This document shows positions 6,381-14,419 of a DNA stretch of 16,980 bases, in pieces. Source of the stretch: JBMORO01 sp049322295 (GTDB taxonomy: Bacteria > Patescibacteriota > Minisyncoccia > RBG-13-40-8-A). The notes beneath the pieces are model-generated. The model was not told the DNA's origin. It saw nothing but the letters and a program-made list of their open reading frames with translations, and did no database searches. A program made the position numbers and the translations under genes. Within the stretch, counting starts at the first letter, position 1, and the number at the start of each line of letters is the position of its first letter. The stretch lies in contig JBMORO010000015.1 in the NCBI GenBank assembly GCA_049322295.1, forward strand, positions 1 to 16,980, written 5' to 3'.

Positions 6381-6743
6381 ATGACTGTTATTAGTTTAGC
6401 CCATTCAAATATTGTCCGTTCCCAGATTTCTAATTGGAAAGAAGGGTCTTCTAAAATTAAGACTAAAAAACTATTAGTCTTGGTTTTGATTTTTTCTATA
6501 TTGATGATTGGTCTTTTTTATATTATCCAAGCTAATACCATTACTAATAATGGTTATAAAATCCGGGCTCTCAAAAAGGACTCTACTCAATTAGAAGAGA
6601 GAAATAAAAATCTTCAAATAAGCATTTCTAACCTAAAATCAATCAGCGTTTTAGAGTCAAAGACTGAAAGTTTTGGCATGATAAAAGCCCAAAACGTTGA
6701 GTATCTTGCTATCCCTCTAGCCAATGTGGCAGCAGCAAGATAG
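6381..6743 (+). CDS. ftsL: FtsL-like septum protein
   Basis: This is a 120-residue single-pass membrane protein: a basic cytosolic N-terminus, one hydrophobic span at about residues 31-53, and an extracytoplasmic heptad-like coiled coil (about 62-95) ending in a short tail. This is the topology of FtsL/DivIC, which form a scaffold with FtsQ/DivIB and activate septal peptidoglycan synthesis. Sequence conservation in this family is low, so the call rests on size, topology and position between rsmH and the transpeptidase gene, the normal place of ftsL. A weak AAGG lies just before ATG 6381 and an AAGGGA about 10 bases upstream. Confidence 0.8.
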   Translation: MTVISLAHSNIVRSQISNWKEGSSKIKTKKLLVLVLIFSILMIGLFYIIQANTITNNGYKIRALKKDSTQLEERNKNLQISISNLKSISVLESKTESFGMIKAQNVEYLAIPLANVAAAR

Positions 6744-6756
6744 GTGGGCTATATTT

Positions 6757-8472
6757 ATGAAAAACTGGCGTTTTTATACATTAGTTTTTTTTATTGGTTT
6801 AATTTTTTTTATTATAATTTTCCGTTTATTTTCTCTTCAGGTTTTAAAACACAGTTTTTATAAAACATTAGCCGCTAATCAACACCAGACCTTCCAGACT
6901 ATTTATCCTTCTCGAGGCGAGATATTTATGAAGGATAAACATACCAACAGTGATTCGCTCTCTCTTCTTTTTCCGGTGGCAATTAACAAAGATTTCTGGA
7001 CAGTCTATGCTATACCTAAAGAGATAGAAAACAAAGAGGAGACAGTTAAAAAACTATCTCCTCTTTTAGAAGTTGAGGAAGAAATTTTAAGAGAGAGAAT
7101 AAACAAGGTAGATGATCCTTATGAGCCTTTAAAAAATAAAGTTGATGAAGATGCCGTTAATAAAATTAAAGAACTAAATATTAATGGTATTAATTTCGAG
7201 AAAGAGAGTTGGCGCTATTTTCCAGCTAATGAATTAGCTTGCCATTTAATAGGATTTGTTGGTTTTAAAGGTGACCAAAAAGCAGGAAGATACGGCCTAG
7301 AAGAGTATTACGAGGATGAATTGGCTGGAAAGCCAGGTTTTATTGAAGCAAAGAAAGATAGTTTAGGACAACTAATATCCGTAGGTGATAGAATTTTATC
7401 TCAACCAGAAGAAGGGGTTGATTTAATTTTAACTATTGACCCCAATATTCAATTTTTTGTTGAAGAAAAATTGAAAGAGAAAATAGAATTCCTTCAGGCG
7501 ACCAGTGGAACAGTAATTGTAATAGAGGTGAAGACTGGAGCAATAAAAGCAATGGCTAATTGGCCAAATTATAACCCCAATAAATACAATGAGGTTAAAA
7601 ATGTCAATTTATTTTTAAATCCAGCTATTTCTGAAGCATTTGAGCCGGGCTCAATATTTAAAGCCATTACCATGGCTGGTGCCCTTGATGAGGGAGCGGT
7701 TGAACCCAATACTATTTATGAAGACAAAGGTTTTGTAGAGATAAGTGGTCATATTGTTAAAAATGCCCTAGAGCGAGCTGAGGGAACCCAGACAATGACC
7801 CAAGTTTTAGAGAAATCATTGAACAGCGGAGCAATTTTTGCTCAACAAAGATTAGGTAAGGATGATTTTAAGAAATATGTTGAAAAATTCGGTCTTGGTC
7901 AGAAAACTGGTATAGATTTAAGCGGCGAAGAGAAAGGGAATATTTTTAATCTTAAGAAAAAGAAAGACCTGGAATATGCCACTGCTTCTTTTGGTCAAGG
8001 CATTGCCGTAACCTCTCTTCAACTCGTAGCTACTTTTGCTGCCATTGCCAATGATGGCGTTCTTTTAAAGCCGTATGTGGTAGAGAAAGTTATTTATAAA
8101 AATGGGGAAGAAAAAATAACCAAACCAGAGGAAATTAGACGAGTCATTTCGTCTGAAACTGCCTCTCGTTTAACTGCTATGCTGGTCAGTGTGGTAAAAA
8201 ATGGTTATGCTAAAAAAGCAGGGGTTTCCGGATATTCAATAGCTGGTAAAACTGGCACAGCCCAGATTCCTGATTTAGAGACGGGCGGATATAGTGAAGA
8301 GACCATCCACACTTTTGGTGAATTTTTTCCTGCTTACAGCCCCCATTTTGCCATGTTAATAAAAGTAGATAAACCAAAAACTATTCGTTTTGCCGCTGAT
8401 TCAATAACACCCTTGGCAAGACAATTAGCCGAGTATATATTAAATTATTATGAAATCCCTCCTAGCCAATAA
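6757..8472 (+). CDS. ftsI: Septal penicillin-binding protein (FtsI/PBP2B type transpeptidase)
   Basis: This is a 571-residue class B penicillin-binding protein that cross-links septal peptidoglycan outside the membrane. A single N-terminal span (about residues 6-28) anchors it, then a dimerisation/pedestal domain, then the transpeptidase domain. The catalytic motifs are intact: S-I-F-K with nucleophile Ser299 and Lys302, S-L-N at 354-356 and K-T-G at 498-500. No PASTA domains follow. Start ATG 6757 is preferred because AGGTGG (6742-6747) lies 9 bases upstream. An earlier ATG at 6724 would overlap ftsL by 20 bases and place a non-typical segment before the span. The next gene starts 2 bases after the stop. 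It could be annotated mrdA/PBP2, but the cluster context favours division. Confidence 0.93.
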   Translation: MKNWRFYTLVFFIGLIFFIIIFRLFSLQVLKHSFYKTLAANQHQTFQTIYPSRGEIFMKDKHTNSDSLSLLFPVAINKDFWTVYAIPKEIENKEETVKKLSPLLEVEEEILRERINKVDDPYEPLKNKVDEDAVNKIKELNINGINFEKESWRYFPANELACHLIGFVGFKGDQKAGRYGLEEYYEDELAGKPGFIEAKKDSLGQLISVGDRILSQPEEGVDLILTIDPNIQFFVEEKLKEKIEFLQATSGTVIVIEVKTGAIKAMANWPNYNPNKYNEVKNVNLFLNPAISEAFEPGSIFKAITMAGALDEGAVEPNTIYEDKGFVEISGHIVKNALERAEGTQTMTQVLEKSLNSGAIFAQQRLGKDDFKKYVEKFGLGQKTGIDLSGEEKGNIFNLKKKKDLEYATASFGQGIAVTSLQLVATFAAIANDGVLLKPYVVEKVIYKNGEEKITKPEEIRRVISSETASRLTAMLVSVVKNGYAKKAGVSGYSIAGKTGTAQIPDLETGGYSEETIHTFGEFFPAYSPHFAMLIKVDKPKTIRFAADSITPLARQLAEYILNYYEIPPSQ

Positions 8473-8474
8473 AT

Positions 8475-9746
8475 ATGCGTAAAATTCTCCAAAAAATCTT
8501 AAAGATATTAGCTATACTTGTATTAAAGATATACAAGCCAGTTATAATTGCCATTACTGGCAATGTTGGTAAGACCTCGACCAAGGAAGCGATTTATTGT
8601 GTTTTAAAAAGTCATTTTGGCGAAAATCGGGTTAGAAGGAATTTAAGGAATTACAATAATGAGATTGGCGTACCCTTAACAATTTTTGGTTTGGAGACTG
8701 CTGGTCGATCAATCTTTAGATGGTTAATTAGGTTTATAAAGATATTTTGGATGATTATTTTTAAAGTCAAATACCCAGATTTCTTAGTTATCGAAATGGG
8801 GGCTGACAGACCAGGAGATATAAAGTATTTAACCAGATTTGTTCATCCTGAAGTCGGGATAATTACTGCTTTTGGCGAAATTCCAGTTCATATAGAATTC
8901 TTTGAAAGCCCTGAACAGGTTGCTCGGGAAAAAAGAATTTTAGTAGATTGCTTAAAAGAAGACGAAGTAGCGATTTTGAATTATGATGATGAAATAGTTA
9001 GACAGATGGCCAAAGAACTAAAGGCAAAAGTTTTAACTTACGGATTAAAAGAAAAAGCTGATATTCGGGCTACAAATTATGATTTGAAAGTTACTCCTTC
9101 GACTATACTCGGGGCAAGCGAACTTAATTTTAAATTAGAATTTGAGGGAAGTAGTGTGCCAGCCAAATTAATTAATGTTTTAGGAGTTCAGCATTTGTAT
9201 TCAGCATTGGGAGCAGCTGCAGTCGGAATTGTTTTTAATATGAATTTAGTAGAGATTGTTGAAGCCTTAAAACAATTTCAACCTTTACCCGGCCGAATGC
9301 GGGTAATTAAAGGAATTAAGAATACTTTGATTGTTGATGATAGTTATAATGCTGCTTTACTTTCTATGGAAGCAGCCTTAGATAGTTTAAAAGTTTTTGA
9401 GGATAGGAGAAAAATCGTGGTTTTGGGCGATATGCTGGAAATTGGTGAGTACGCGCCAGAAGCTCATCGAAGAATTGGTAAGAAAGCTTCGGAGATTGCT
9501 GATTTGATTTTTACAGTTGGTTCGCGGGCAAAATTTATTGCCGAATCAGCAATTAAAAATGGTTTTGATGAAAAGAAAATATTTCAGTTTGATGTTTCTG
9601 ATGACGCTGGGAAAATTGTCCAAGAACAAATGAAAGAAGGAGATGTAATTCTGGTGAAAGGTTCGCGAGCTATGAAAATGGAAAAGATTATCAAAGAAAT
9701 AATGGCTGAGCCAGAAAAAGCCGAGGAGTTGTTGGTTCGCGGATAA
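8475..9746 (+). CDS. murF: UDP-MurNAc-tripeptide:D-Ala-D-Ala ligase, N-terminally short
   Basis: MurF adds D-Ala-D-Ala to the peptidoglycan precursor, using ATP in the cytosol. The 423-residue product has the Mur-ligase P-loop G-N-V-G-K-T-S at 29-35, I-E-M-G-A-D in the central domain, and D-D-S-Y-N-A at 288-293 at the start of the C-terminal region. In typical MurF about 80-100 residues of substrate-binding domain precede the P-loop. Here only a 28-residue, basic and hydrophobic leader is present, which could touch the membrane. The usual N-P after D-D-S-Y-N-A is replaced by L-L. murE, often next to it, is absent. Start ATG 8475 follows ftsI by 2 bases. The stop lies inside the left arm of the following inverted repeat. 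Confidence 0.88.
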   Translation: MRKILQKILKILAILVLKIYKPVIIAITGNVGKTSTKEAIYCVLKSHFGENRVRRNLRNYNNEIGVPLTIFGLETAGRSIFRWLIRFIKIFWMIIFKVKYPDFLVIEMGADRPGDIKYLTRFVHPEVGIITAFGEIPVHIEFFESPEQVAREKRILVDCLKEDEVAILNYDDEIVRQMAKELKAKVLTYGLKEKADIRATNYDLKVTPSTILGASELNFKLEFEGSSVPAKLINVLGVQHLYSALGAAAVGIVFNMNLVEIVEALKQFQPLPGRMRVIKGIKNTLIVDDSYNAALLSMEAALDSLKVFEDRRKIVVLGDMLEIGEYAPEAHRRIGKKASEIADLIFTVGSRAKFIAESAIKNGFDEKKIFQFDVSDDAGKIVQEQMKEGDVILVKGSRAMKMEKIIKEIMAEPEKAEELLVRG

Positions 9747-9880
9747 AAATTTATTTTCATGTCGACACGTGTCGGCGACCCCAGCGGGTCGCCGCACTAA
9801 TTCTCGGGCTCGCTGGCGCCTTCGGCGCCAACCATGCGCTCGCCTTCCGAAGTTGTCTCAGTAAAAATAAATTTTTATCC
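9741..9880. repeat. Intergenic inverted-repeat element between murF and tRNA-Glu
   Basis: A perfect 17-bp AT-rich inverted repeat (9741-9757 and 9864-9880) encloses GC-rich structure. Inside are a palindrome CGACACGTGTCG (9763-9774), a 9-bp hairpin CGGCGACCC/GGGTCGCCG with loop CAGC (9773-9781/9786-9794), and a 7-bp hairpin TGGCGCC/GGCGCCA with loop TTC (9814-9820/9824-9830). GACA (9764-9767) can also pair with TGTC (9854-9857). The left arm contains the last codons and stop of murF. The GC content contrasts sharply with the flanking genes, which suggests an inserted repeat. It lacks the core of the 4708 and 16812 elements. It may also work as an mRNA 3' end structure. Confidence 0.65.
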
Positions 9881-9909
9881 TTGATTTTTAGGGTATGTTT
9901 TGATATGAT
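9881..9909 (+). promoter_or_regulatory. Promoter of tRNA-Glu
   Basis: TTGATT (9881-9886) and TATGAT (9904-9909) are spaced 17 bases apart, and TG precedes the -10 by one base (extended -10). The expected start point near 9916 lies just before the tRNA 5' end at 9919. The -35 begins right after the right arm of the inverted repeat. Confidence 0.7.
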
Positions 9910-9918
9910 ACTGAATGC

Positions 9919-9991
9919 GGCCCCATCGTCTAATGGTTTAGGACATCGCCTTCTCAAGGCGGTAATATGGGTTCAAATCCCGTTGGGGCTG
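9919..9991 (+). tRNA. tRNA-Glu, anticodon CTC
   Basis: A 73-base cloverleaf is visible. The acceptor GGCCCCA (9919-9925) pairs with TGGGGCT (9984-9990), with a G-T at the first pair, and the discriminator is G9991. The anticodon stem TCGCC/GGCGG surrounds loop TTCTCAA (9951-9957). The anticodon CTC is 9953-9955 and reads GAG. The T loop is TTCAAAT. CCA is not encoded. Six T follow directly (9992-9997). Confidence 0.95.
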
Positions 9992-10011
9992 TTTTTTATC
10001 TTTAAAATTCG

Positions 10012-10020
10012 TGATAAAAT
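10012..10020 (+). promoter_or_regulatory. Candidate extended -10 for the exchanger gene
   Basis: TGATAAAAT has a TG one base before TAAAAT (10015-10020), a five-of-six -10 match. No -35 is recognisable. The expected start point, near 10027, is only about 3 bases before ATG 10030, which would make an almost leaderless mRNA. Confidence 0.4.
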
Positions 10021-10029
10021 ATAGATAGG

Positions 10030-10983
10030 ATGATAATTGTTTATCTATTGGTTTTTGTTATAGCTTGTTATGCCTTAGTGAGAAGTGGGGCGGTTTTGGT
10101 TAAGATTTTGACTCGATTGTCTCATTATTTTAAACTGACTGAATATGTCTTGGCCTTTATTTTAATGACTTTTGCTACTACCTTGCCAGAACTTTTGGTG
10201 GGAATTACCTCGGGAATTAGAGGTTATCCAGTTGTTTCCTTGGGAAATATTATTGGTTCCAATTTAGTTAATCTTAGTTTTATTTTGGGTTTAGTAGCCG
10301 TAGTGGCTGGTGGTTTGAAGGTTGAAAGCAAAATTGCTAAAAGGGATTCTTGGATAATATTTCTAATTGCTTTGCTTCCCTTGCTTTTAGTTTTTGATAA
10401 AAAAATCTCTCGGGGCGAGGGATTTTTATTATTAATTCTTTTTGGCTGGTATATTTATCATATTTTGAGACAAAAAGATGCTTTTACTCATCGGGTTCAT
10501 CATATCAGACACGATATTACGGGTTTGGAAAAACTAATAAAAGTCTTTCTTTATTTTATAATTTCCGCTGCAGTTTTAATCTTTTCATCTTGGATTTTGG
10601 TGGAGATGGCTAAATTGATTGCTGAAAATTTATATGTTCCCCTGGTTTTAATTAGTTTGATTTTAGTGGCTTTTGGCACGTCTTTACCAGAACTTGTTTT
10701 TGGAATGAGAGCAGCTATTGCTAAGCACGAGGGATTAAGTTTGGGGAATTTGATTGGGGCGGTGGTGATAAATTCAACTTTTATTCTGGGATTGACCACC
10801 ATGATTAGTCCAATAAGAATAGAGGATTATAAAATAATTTATATTGGTGGTGGATTTATGTTGGTCGCTATTTTACTGGCTAATTTGTTTCTTGCCACCA
10901 AAAACAAACTTTCTTGGAAAGAGGGATTATTTTTAATGGTTTTTTATATCGGTTTCTTAGTTGCAGAGTTCTTATTAAAATAG
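10030..10983 (+). CDS. Sodium/calcium (CaCA family) exchanger, YrbG-like
   Basis: This is a 317-residue integral membrane antiporter of the Ca2+:cation superfamily with about ten spans. Both signature alpha-repeats are present: A-T-T-L-P-E at 49-54 with L-G-N-I-I-G-S-N-L-V-N at 71-81, and G-T-S-L-P-E at 216-221 with L-G-N-L-I-G-A-V-V-I-N shortly after. The acidic Glu in each repeat is the expected ion ligand. A His/Arg-rich cytosolic loop lies between the two halves. Likely ions are Ca2+ outward and Na+ or H+ inward, but specificity cannot be read from sequence. The extended -10 just upstream suggests a near-leaderless start. rmuC follows after 13 bases. Confidence 0.92.
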   Translation: MIIVYLLVFVIACYALVRSGAVLVKILTRLSHYFKLTEYVLAFILMTFATTLPELLVGITSGIRGYPVVSLGNIIGSNLVNLSFILGLVAVVAGGLKVESKIAKRDSWIIFLIALLPLLLVFDKKISRGEGFLLLILFGWYIYHILRQKDAFTHRVHHIRHDITGLEKLIKVFLYFIISAAVLIFSSWILVEMAKLIAENLYVPLVLISLILVAFGTSLPELVFGMRAAIAKHEGLSLGNLIGAVVINSTFILGLTTMISPIRIEDYKIIYIGGGFMLVAILLANLFLATKNKLSWKEGLFLMVFYIGFLVAEFLLK

Positions 10984-10996
10984 TAAGATATTATTA

Positions 10997-12028
10997 ATGA
11001 CTTATTTTTTATACATAATAATTTTTATTTTGCTGGGTATTGTTTTGTACCTGATTTTTGGCAAAAAGGAAAGGGGATTGACTGACGAGATTAAGGAAAT
11101 CAGGAAAGAACTGGCTGAATCAAGGGAGAAGAGTATGGAATCATTACAAAAACAACTGGAAGAAAGCGGGAAAATTGTTCGGGACGTGACCGGTCATATC
11201 AAAGATGTCACCTCACAATTGGAAAAAGTCCACGCTGACCATCAGCATGTAAAAGATGTTAAAGAGCAGTTAGGAAAATTGACCGATGTTTTAGCCAATC
11301 CTAAACAAAGAGGAGTTTTGGGAGAATATTTTTTAGAAACTTTATTAAAAAATGTTTTTCAACCAAACCAGTATAAACTTCAGTATAAATTCAAAAATGG
11401 AGAAATGGTTGATGCGGTGATTTTTATAAAAGATAAGATTATTCCTATTGATTCCAAATTTTCCTTGGAAAATTATAATCGAATTGTGAATGAAAAAGAC
11501 CCAACCAGAAGAGAAGAATTGGAAAAATTACTAAAGAATGATTTAAAGAATAGAATTGAGGAAACTGCCAAATATATTAGACCAAATGAAGGGACGATGG
11601 ATTTTGCTTTTATGTTTATTCCTTCAGAGGGAATTTACTATGACCTTTTGATTAATCAGGTGGGAGCAGTAAAAATCAGTACCTATGATTTAATCGAATA
11701 TGCTTTTAAGGAGAAACATGTGATTATTGTTTCGCCAACTTCTTTTTATGCTTATTTACAGACGGTTTTACAAGGATTACGGGCTTTACAAATTGAGGAA
11801 TCAGCCAAGGAAATTTTGAAACGAGTTGAAGTTTTAAGAAAACACCTCTTGAATTATAATGAATTTCTTGCTAAACTGGGAACACATTTATCAACCACGG
11901 TTTCCACCTACAATAAGGCCTATAAAGAATTTGCTAAATTAGACAAAGATACAGCAAGATTAACCGAGGGAAAGGAAAAGGTGGAGCCGTTGGAAATTGA
12001 GGGGCCAAGAAATGTGGAAGAAGAATAA
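10997..12028 (+). CDS. rmuC: RmuC family protein
   Basis: RmuC proteins limit DNA inversions and rearrangements and have a restriction-endonuclease-like fold. The 343-residue product has one N-terminal membrane span (residues 2-20), a long charged coiled coil (about 25-100), and the RmuC core. Conserved blocks visible in the core are N-P-K-Q-R-G-x-x-G-E, D-A-V-I-F then I-P-I-D-S-K-F, and F-M-F-I-P-S-E-G-I-Y. The core's catalytic-like Asp, Asp and Lys residues in the D-A-V and D-S-K strands are kept. Start ATG 10997 has no clear RBS and follows the exchanger by 13 bases, so the two are probably co-transcribed. Confidence 0.92.
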   Translation: MTYFLYIIIFILLGIVLYLIFGKKERGLTDEIKEIRKELAESREKSMESLQKQLEESGKIVRDVTGHIKDVTSQLEKVHADHQHVKDVKEQLGKLTDVLANPKQRGVLGEYFLETLLKNVFQPNQYKLQYKFKNGEMVDAVIFIKDKIIPIDSKFSLENYNRIVNEKDPTRREELEKLLKNDLKNRIEETAKYIRPNEGTMDFAFMFIPSEGIYYDLLINQVGAVKISTYDLIEYAFKEKHVIIVSPTSFYAYLQTVLQGLRALQIEESAKEILKRVEVLRKHLLNYNEFLAKLGTHLSTTVSTYNKAYKEFAKLDKDTARLTEGKEKVEPLEIEGPRNVEEE

Positions 12029-12030
12029 AA

Positions 12031-12126
12031 AATCAGAACAAAAATTTTTCTTGCTCACGAAACCATAGTTCAGCTTTTGGTAATATAACGCCCTCACGCT
12101 CGCAGAGAAAAATTTTTATTCTGATT
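12031..12126 (+). promoter_or_regulatory. Inverted-repeat element, candidate L21 leader
   Basis: Bases 12031-12051 pair with 12106-12126 over 21 positions with a single C-A mismatch (12039/12118). TTGC (12051-12054) can continue the helix with GCAG (12102-12105). An inner hairpin ACCA/TGGT closes around 12062-12081. The element begins 2 bases after the rmuC stop and ends 9 bases before rplU. L21 leaders that sense the ribosomal protein are known in other bacteria, so autoregulation of rplU is possible. It might equally be one of this genome's intergenic palindromic elements. No close sequence match to the 4708/16812 core was found. Confidence 0.55.
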
Positions 12127-12135
12127 CTAAAAACT

Positions 12136-12474
12136 ATGTTAGCTGTAATTAAGACCGGAGGGAAACAATATATTGTTTCTCCAAATAAAAGAATAAAAAT
12201 TGAGAAAATCGCTGGAAAAGAAGGCGATAATGTTGAGTTTAGCGAAGTTTTGTTAGTGGCCTATAGCCCAAAGGGCTCGGCCGAGCAGAAGCTCGAAATT
12301 GGTAAGCCATTAATAAAAAATGCCAAAGTCATTGGCAAAATTTTGAAGCAGGGGAAAGGCAAGAAAATAATTATTTTTAAATACAAACCCAAAAAACGCG
12401 AACAAACAAAAAAAGGCCACCGCCAAGCCTTTACCGAAATTGAAATAAAGGAAATTTTATTTTCTGCCCAATAA
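12136..12474 (+). CDS. rplU: 50S ribosomal protein bL21
   Basis: bL21 is a 23S rRNA-binding protein of the large subunit. The 112-residue product, slightly longer than the usual 100-105, opens A-V-I-K-T-G-G-K-Q-Y, the family signature. It has the basic block F-K-Y-K-P-K-K-R and the H-R-Q-x-x-T-E-I-E-I-K-E-I end. rpmA (bL27), its common partner, is not downstream. Instead the gene ends convergently with recR, overlapping it by 18 bases. The start is ATG 12136, just after a structured leader, without a Shine-Dalgarno sequence. Confidence 0.96.
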   Translation: MLAVIKTGGKQYIVSPNKRIKIEKIAGKEGDNVEFSEVLLVAYSPKGSAEQKLEIGKPLIKNAKVIGKILKQGKGKKIIIFKYKPKKREQTKKGHRQAFTEIEIKEILFSAQ

Positions 12475-13056
12475 GGCATTGGTGAGGGTGTCTTCGTCCA
12501 TGTATTCAAGTTCTGAGCCAGTGGAGAGGCCGCGACCAAGACGAGTTATCTTTAATTGAGGATAACTCTTTTTTAATTCTCCCAATTGTCGAGCCGCATA
12601 TAAAGCAATTGTTTCACCTTCGGTCGTGGCATCAGTAGCAATGATTATCTCTTTTAATTCTTTTTTGGCTTTTTTAATTCGGTTTATTAAATCTTTTAAT
12701 CTGACCAATTGCTTATTTTCGTCCTCGGTTCCAATCACGTAATATAAACCATTATATCTTTTGGTTTTTTCAATTGACTCAATATCTGTATCTTTTTCCA
12801 CTATACAAATTGTGGCTCTGTCTCGGTTTTTGTCTTTACAAATTTCACAGAGAGTAATAGTTGGTGATTCAATTGCCCGATTACAAAAAGCACAATATTT
12901 TATCTTTTTTAAAACAAATAATTTTTTGGCGAATTTCTCAATTTCTTCTTTTGATTGGTTTAGTAAATAAAAAACAAAACGGGCTGCTTGTCTTGGTCCA
13001 ACTGAAGGCAGTTTAGCAAATTCATCGATTAGTTGTTGGATTGGGCGGGGTAGCAT
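12457..13056 (-). CDS. recR: Recombination protein RecR
   Basis: RecR acts with RecO and RecF to load RecA on gapped DNA. The 199-residue product has the N-terminal helix-hairpin-helix (L-P-S-V-G-P-R-Q-A-A-R), a zinc finger with Cys55, Cys58, Cys70 and Cys73, a Toprim domain from about residue 80 (I-C-I-V-E, then A-T-D-A-T-T-E-G-E) and the closing G-S-E-L-E-Y-M-D-E-D-T-L motif. Start ATG 13056 is chosen. A TTG at 13068 would overlap dnaB and adds four residues untypical of the family. It begins one base after the dnaB stop, so it is translationally coupled to it. Its 3' end overlaps rplU on the other strand. Confidence 0.95.
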   Translation of the reverse strand: MLPRPIQQLIDEFAKLPSVGPRQAARFVFYLLNQSKEEIEKFAKKLFVLKKIKYCAFCNRAIESPTITLCEICKDKNRDRATICIVEKDTDIESIEKTKRYNGLYYVIGTEDENKQLVRLKDLINRIKKAKKELKEIIIATDATTEGETIALYAARQLGELKKSYPQLKITRLGRGLSTGSELEYMDEDTLTNALLGRK

Positions 13057-13057
13057 A

Positions 13058-14413
13058 TTATTCTTCAAATCTTTTCTCTAAATTTTGAAAGCTAACCCAA
13101 TCAGAATTAAAATAAAGTTCGACTGCGCCAATGGGACCATTCCTGTGTTTGGCAATAAAAATATCAGCAATATTTTTTCTTTCACTTTGTTTAATATCTA
13201 AATCTTCTCGATAAATTAGCAAAACCACATCAGCATCCTGTTCTAATGAACCAGACTCTCTTAAATCAGCCAACCTTGGAATTCTTGGTGAGCGCTGTTC
13301 AGCTGCTCGGGAAAGTTGGGAGACAGCCAAGAGAGGGGTATCTAATTCACGAGCCAAAGCTTTAAGAGAGCGAGAAATATCAGTCATTTGTTGAACTGCA
13401 CTATCGCGAGTGTTTAAAGGCATAATTAACTGAATATAATCAACAATAATTAATCCTAAGCCATGTTCAGCTTGAAGTCGGCGAGCTTTGGTTCTGATTT
13501 CCATTACTGTTGAGGAAGGGGTATCATCAATAAAAATCGGGCTTTCAGAAAGAATGCCAATTGCTTCCTGAAGTTTAGTAAAGTCATTTTCTTTACCCTT
13601 GCCCGAAAGCCGGCCAGTTCTTAATCGCCATAAATCTATTTTTGCCTGGGAGCATAATAACCTATCAACTAACTGGGCAGCTGACATTTCTAAACTAAAT
13701 ATACCAACTGGCACTTTTTCTTTGATTGCTACATTCCGGGCAATATCTAATGCCAGAGTAGTTTTTCCTAAACTCGGTCGAGAAGCTAAAATAATATAAT
13801 CAGATTTTTGTAAACCAGCCAAAATATTATCCAGAGCAGTAAAACCAGTAGAAACTCCTCTTAAAGTTCCTCCTTCATGTTTGTGTAAAGCATCAATTCT
13901 ATTAAAAGCATCTTCTAAAGCTGGTTTAATGGGAATAAAAAATTGCCTTAAAGAACGTTGGGAAACAGCAAAAATATTTTTTTCAGCCTGGTCTAAGACG
14001 TTTTCTATTTCTTCAACCTCTTGATAACCTAATTGAGTAATAGTATGGGCTGCTTCGATTAAATCCCTGAGCATTTTTTTCTTTTGGACTATTTTAGCAT
14101 ATTTTACTACATTGGCCGCTGTTGGTACGACATTGACCAAGCTTGTTAGATAAGTTGAGCCGCCAATTTTTTCCAGTAAATCTTTTTCCTCTAATCTATT
14201 AGAAACAGTCATAATGTCAATTGGTTCATTTTTTTCAAACAATTCCAGCATTGCTTGGTAAATAATTTTATGAACATCGCGATAAAAATCTTCTGGCTTT
14301 AAAATATCCGCTATTTTAACAATTGCTTTTTTATCCAAAAGCAATGAGCCTAGAACTGCTTGTTCTGCTTCAATACTCTGGGGTGGCAATTTTTCAAATT
14401 CTTCTTTGGGCAT
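13058..14413 (-). CDS. dnaB: Replicative DNA helicase DnaB
   Basis: DnaB is the hexameric 5'-3' helicase of the replication fork. The 451-residue product has the N-terminal DnaB domain (P-P-Q-S-I-E-A-E-Q-A-V-L-G), a linker around residues 150-185, and the RecA-like domain. In that domain R-P-S-L-G-K-T-T carries Walker Lys217, and F-S-L-E-M-S, I-I-V-D-Y-I-Q-L, S-Q-L-S-R and L-R-E-S-G-S-L-E-Q-D-A-D follow. No intein interrupts it. Length is family-normal. A promoter overlapping the upstream terminator predicts a start point at or next to the ATG, hence a leaderless mRNA. recR follows after one base. Confidence 0.97.
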   Translation of the reverse strand: MPKEEFEKLPPQSIEAEQAVLGSLLLDKKAIVKIADILKPEDFYRDVHKIIYQAMLELFEKNEPIDIMTVSNRLEEKDLLEKIGGSTYLTSLVNVVPTAANVVKYAKIVQKKKMLRDLIEAAHTITQLGYQEVEEIENVLDQAEKNIFAVSQRSLRQFFIPIKPALEDAFNRIDALHKHEGGTLRGVSTGFTALDNILAGLQKSDYIILASRPSLGKTTLALDIARNVAIKEKVPVGIFSLEMSAAQLVDRLLCSQAKIDLWRLRTGRLSGKGKENDFTKLQEAIGILSESPIFIDDTPSSTVMEIRTKARRLQAEHGLGLIIVDYIQLIMPLNTRDSAVQQMTDISRSLKALARELDTPLLAVSQLSRAAEQRSPRIPRLADLRESGSLEQDADVVLLIYREDLDIKQSERKNIADIFIAKHRNGPIGAVELYFNSDWVSFQNLEKRFEE

Positions 14414-14419
14414 ATTTTT

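Noticed and set aside
6724..6756. Earlier ATG for ftsI
   Set aside because: It overlaps ftsL, while ATG 6757 has a well-placed AGGTGG.
9757..9957. Minus-strand open frames over the murF-tRNA-Glu spacer
   Set aside because: They are read from hairpins and from the tRNA itself.
13057..13068. TTG start for recR overlapping dnaB
   Set aside because: ATG 13056 gives the family N-terminus and clean one-base spacing.
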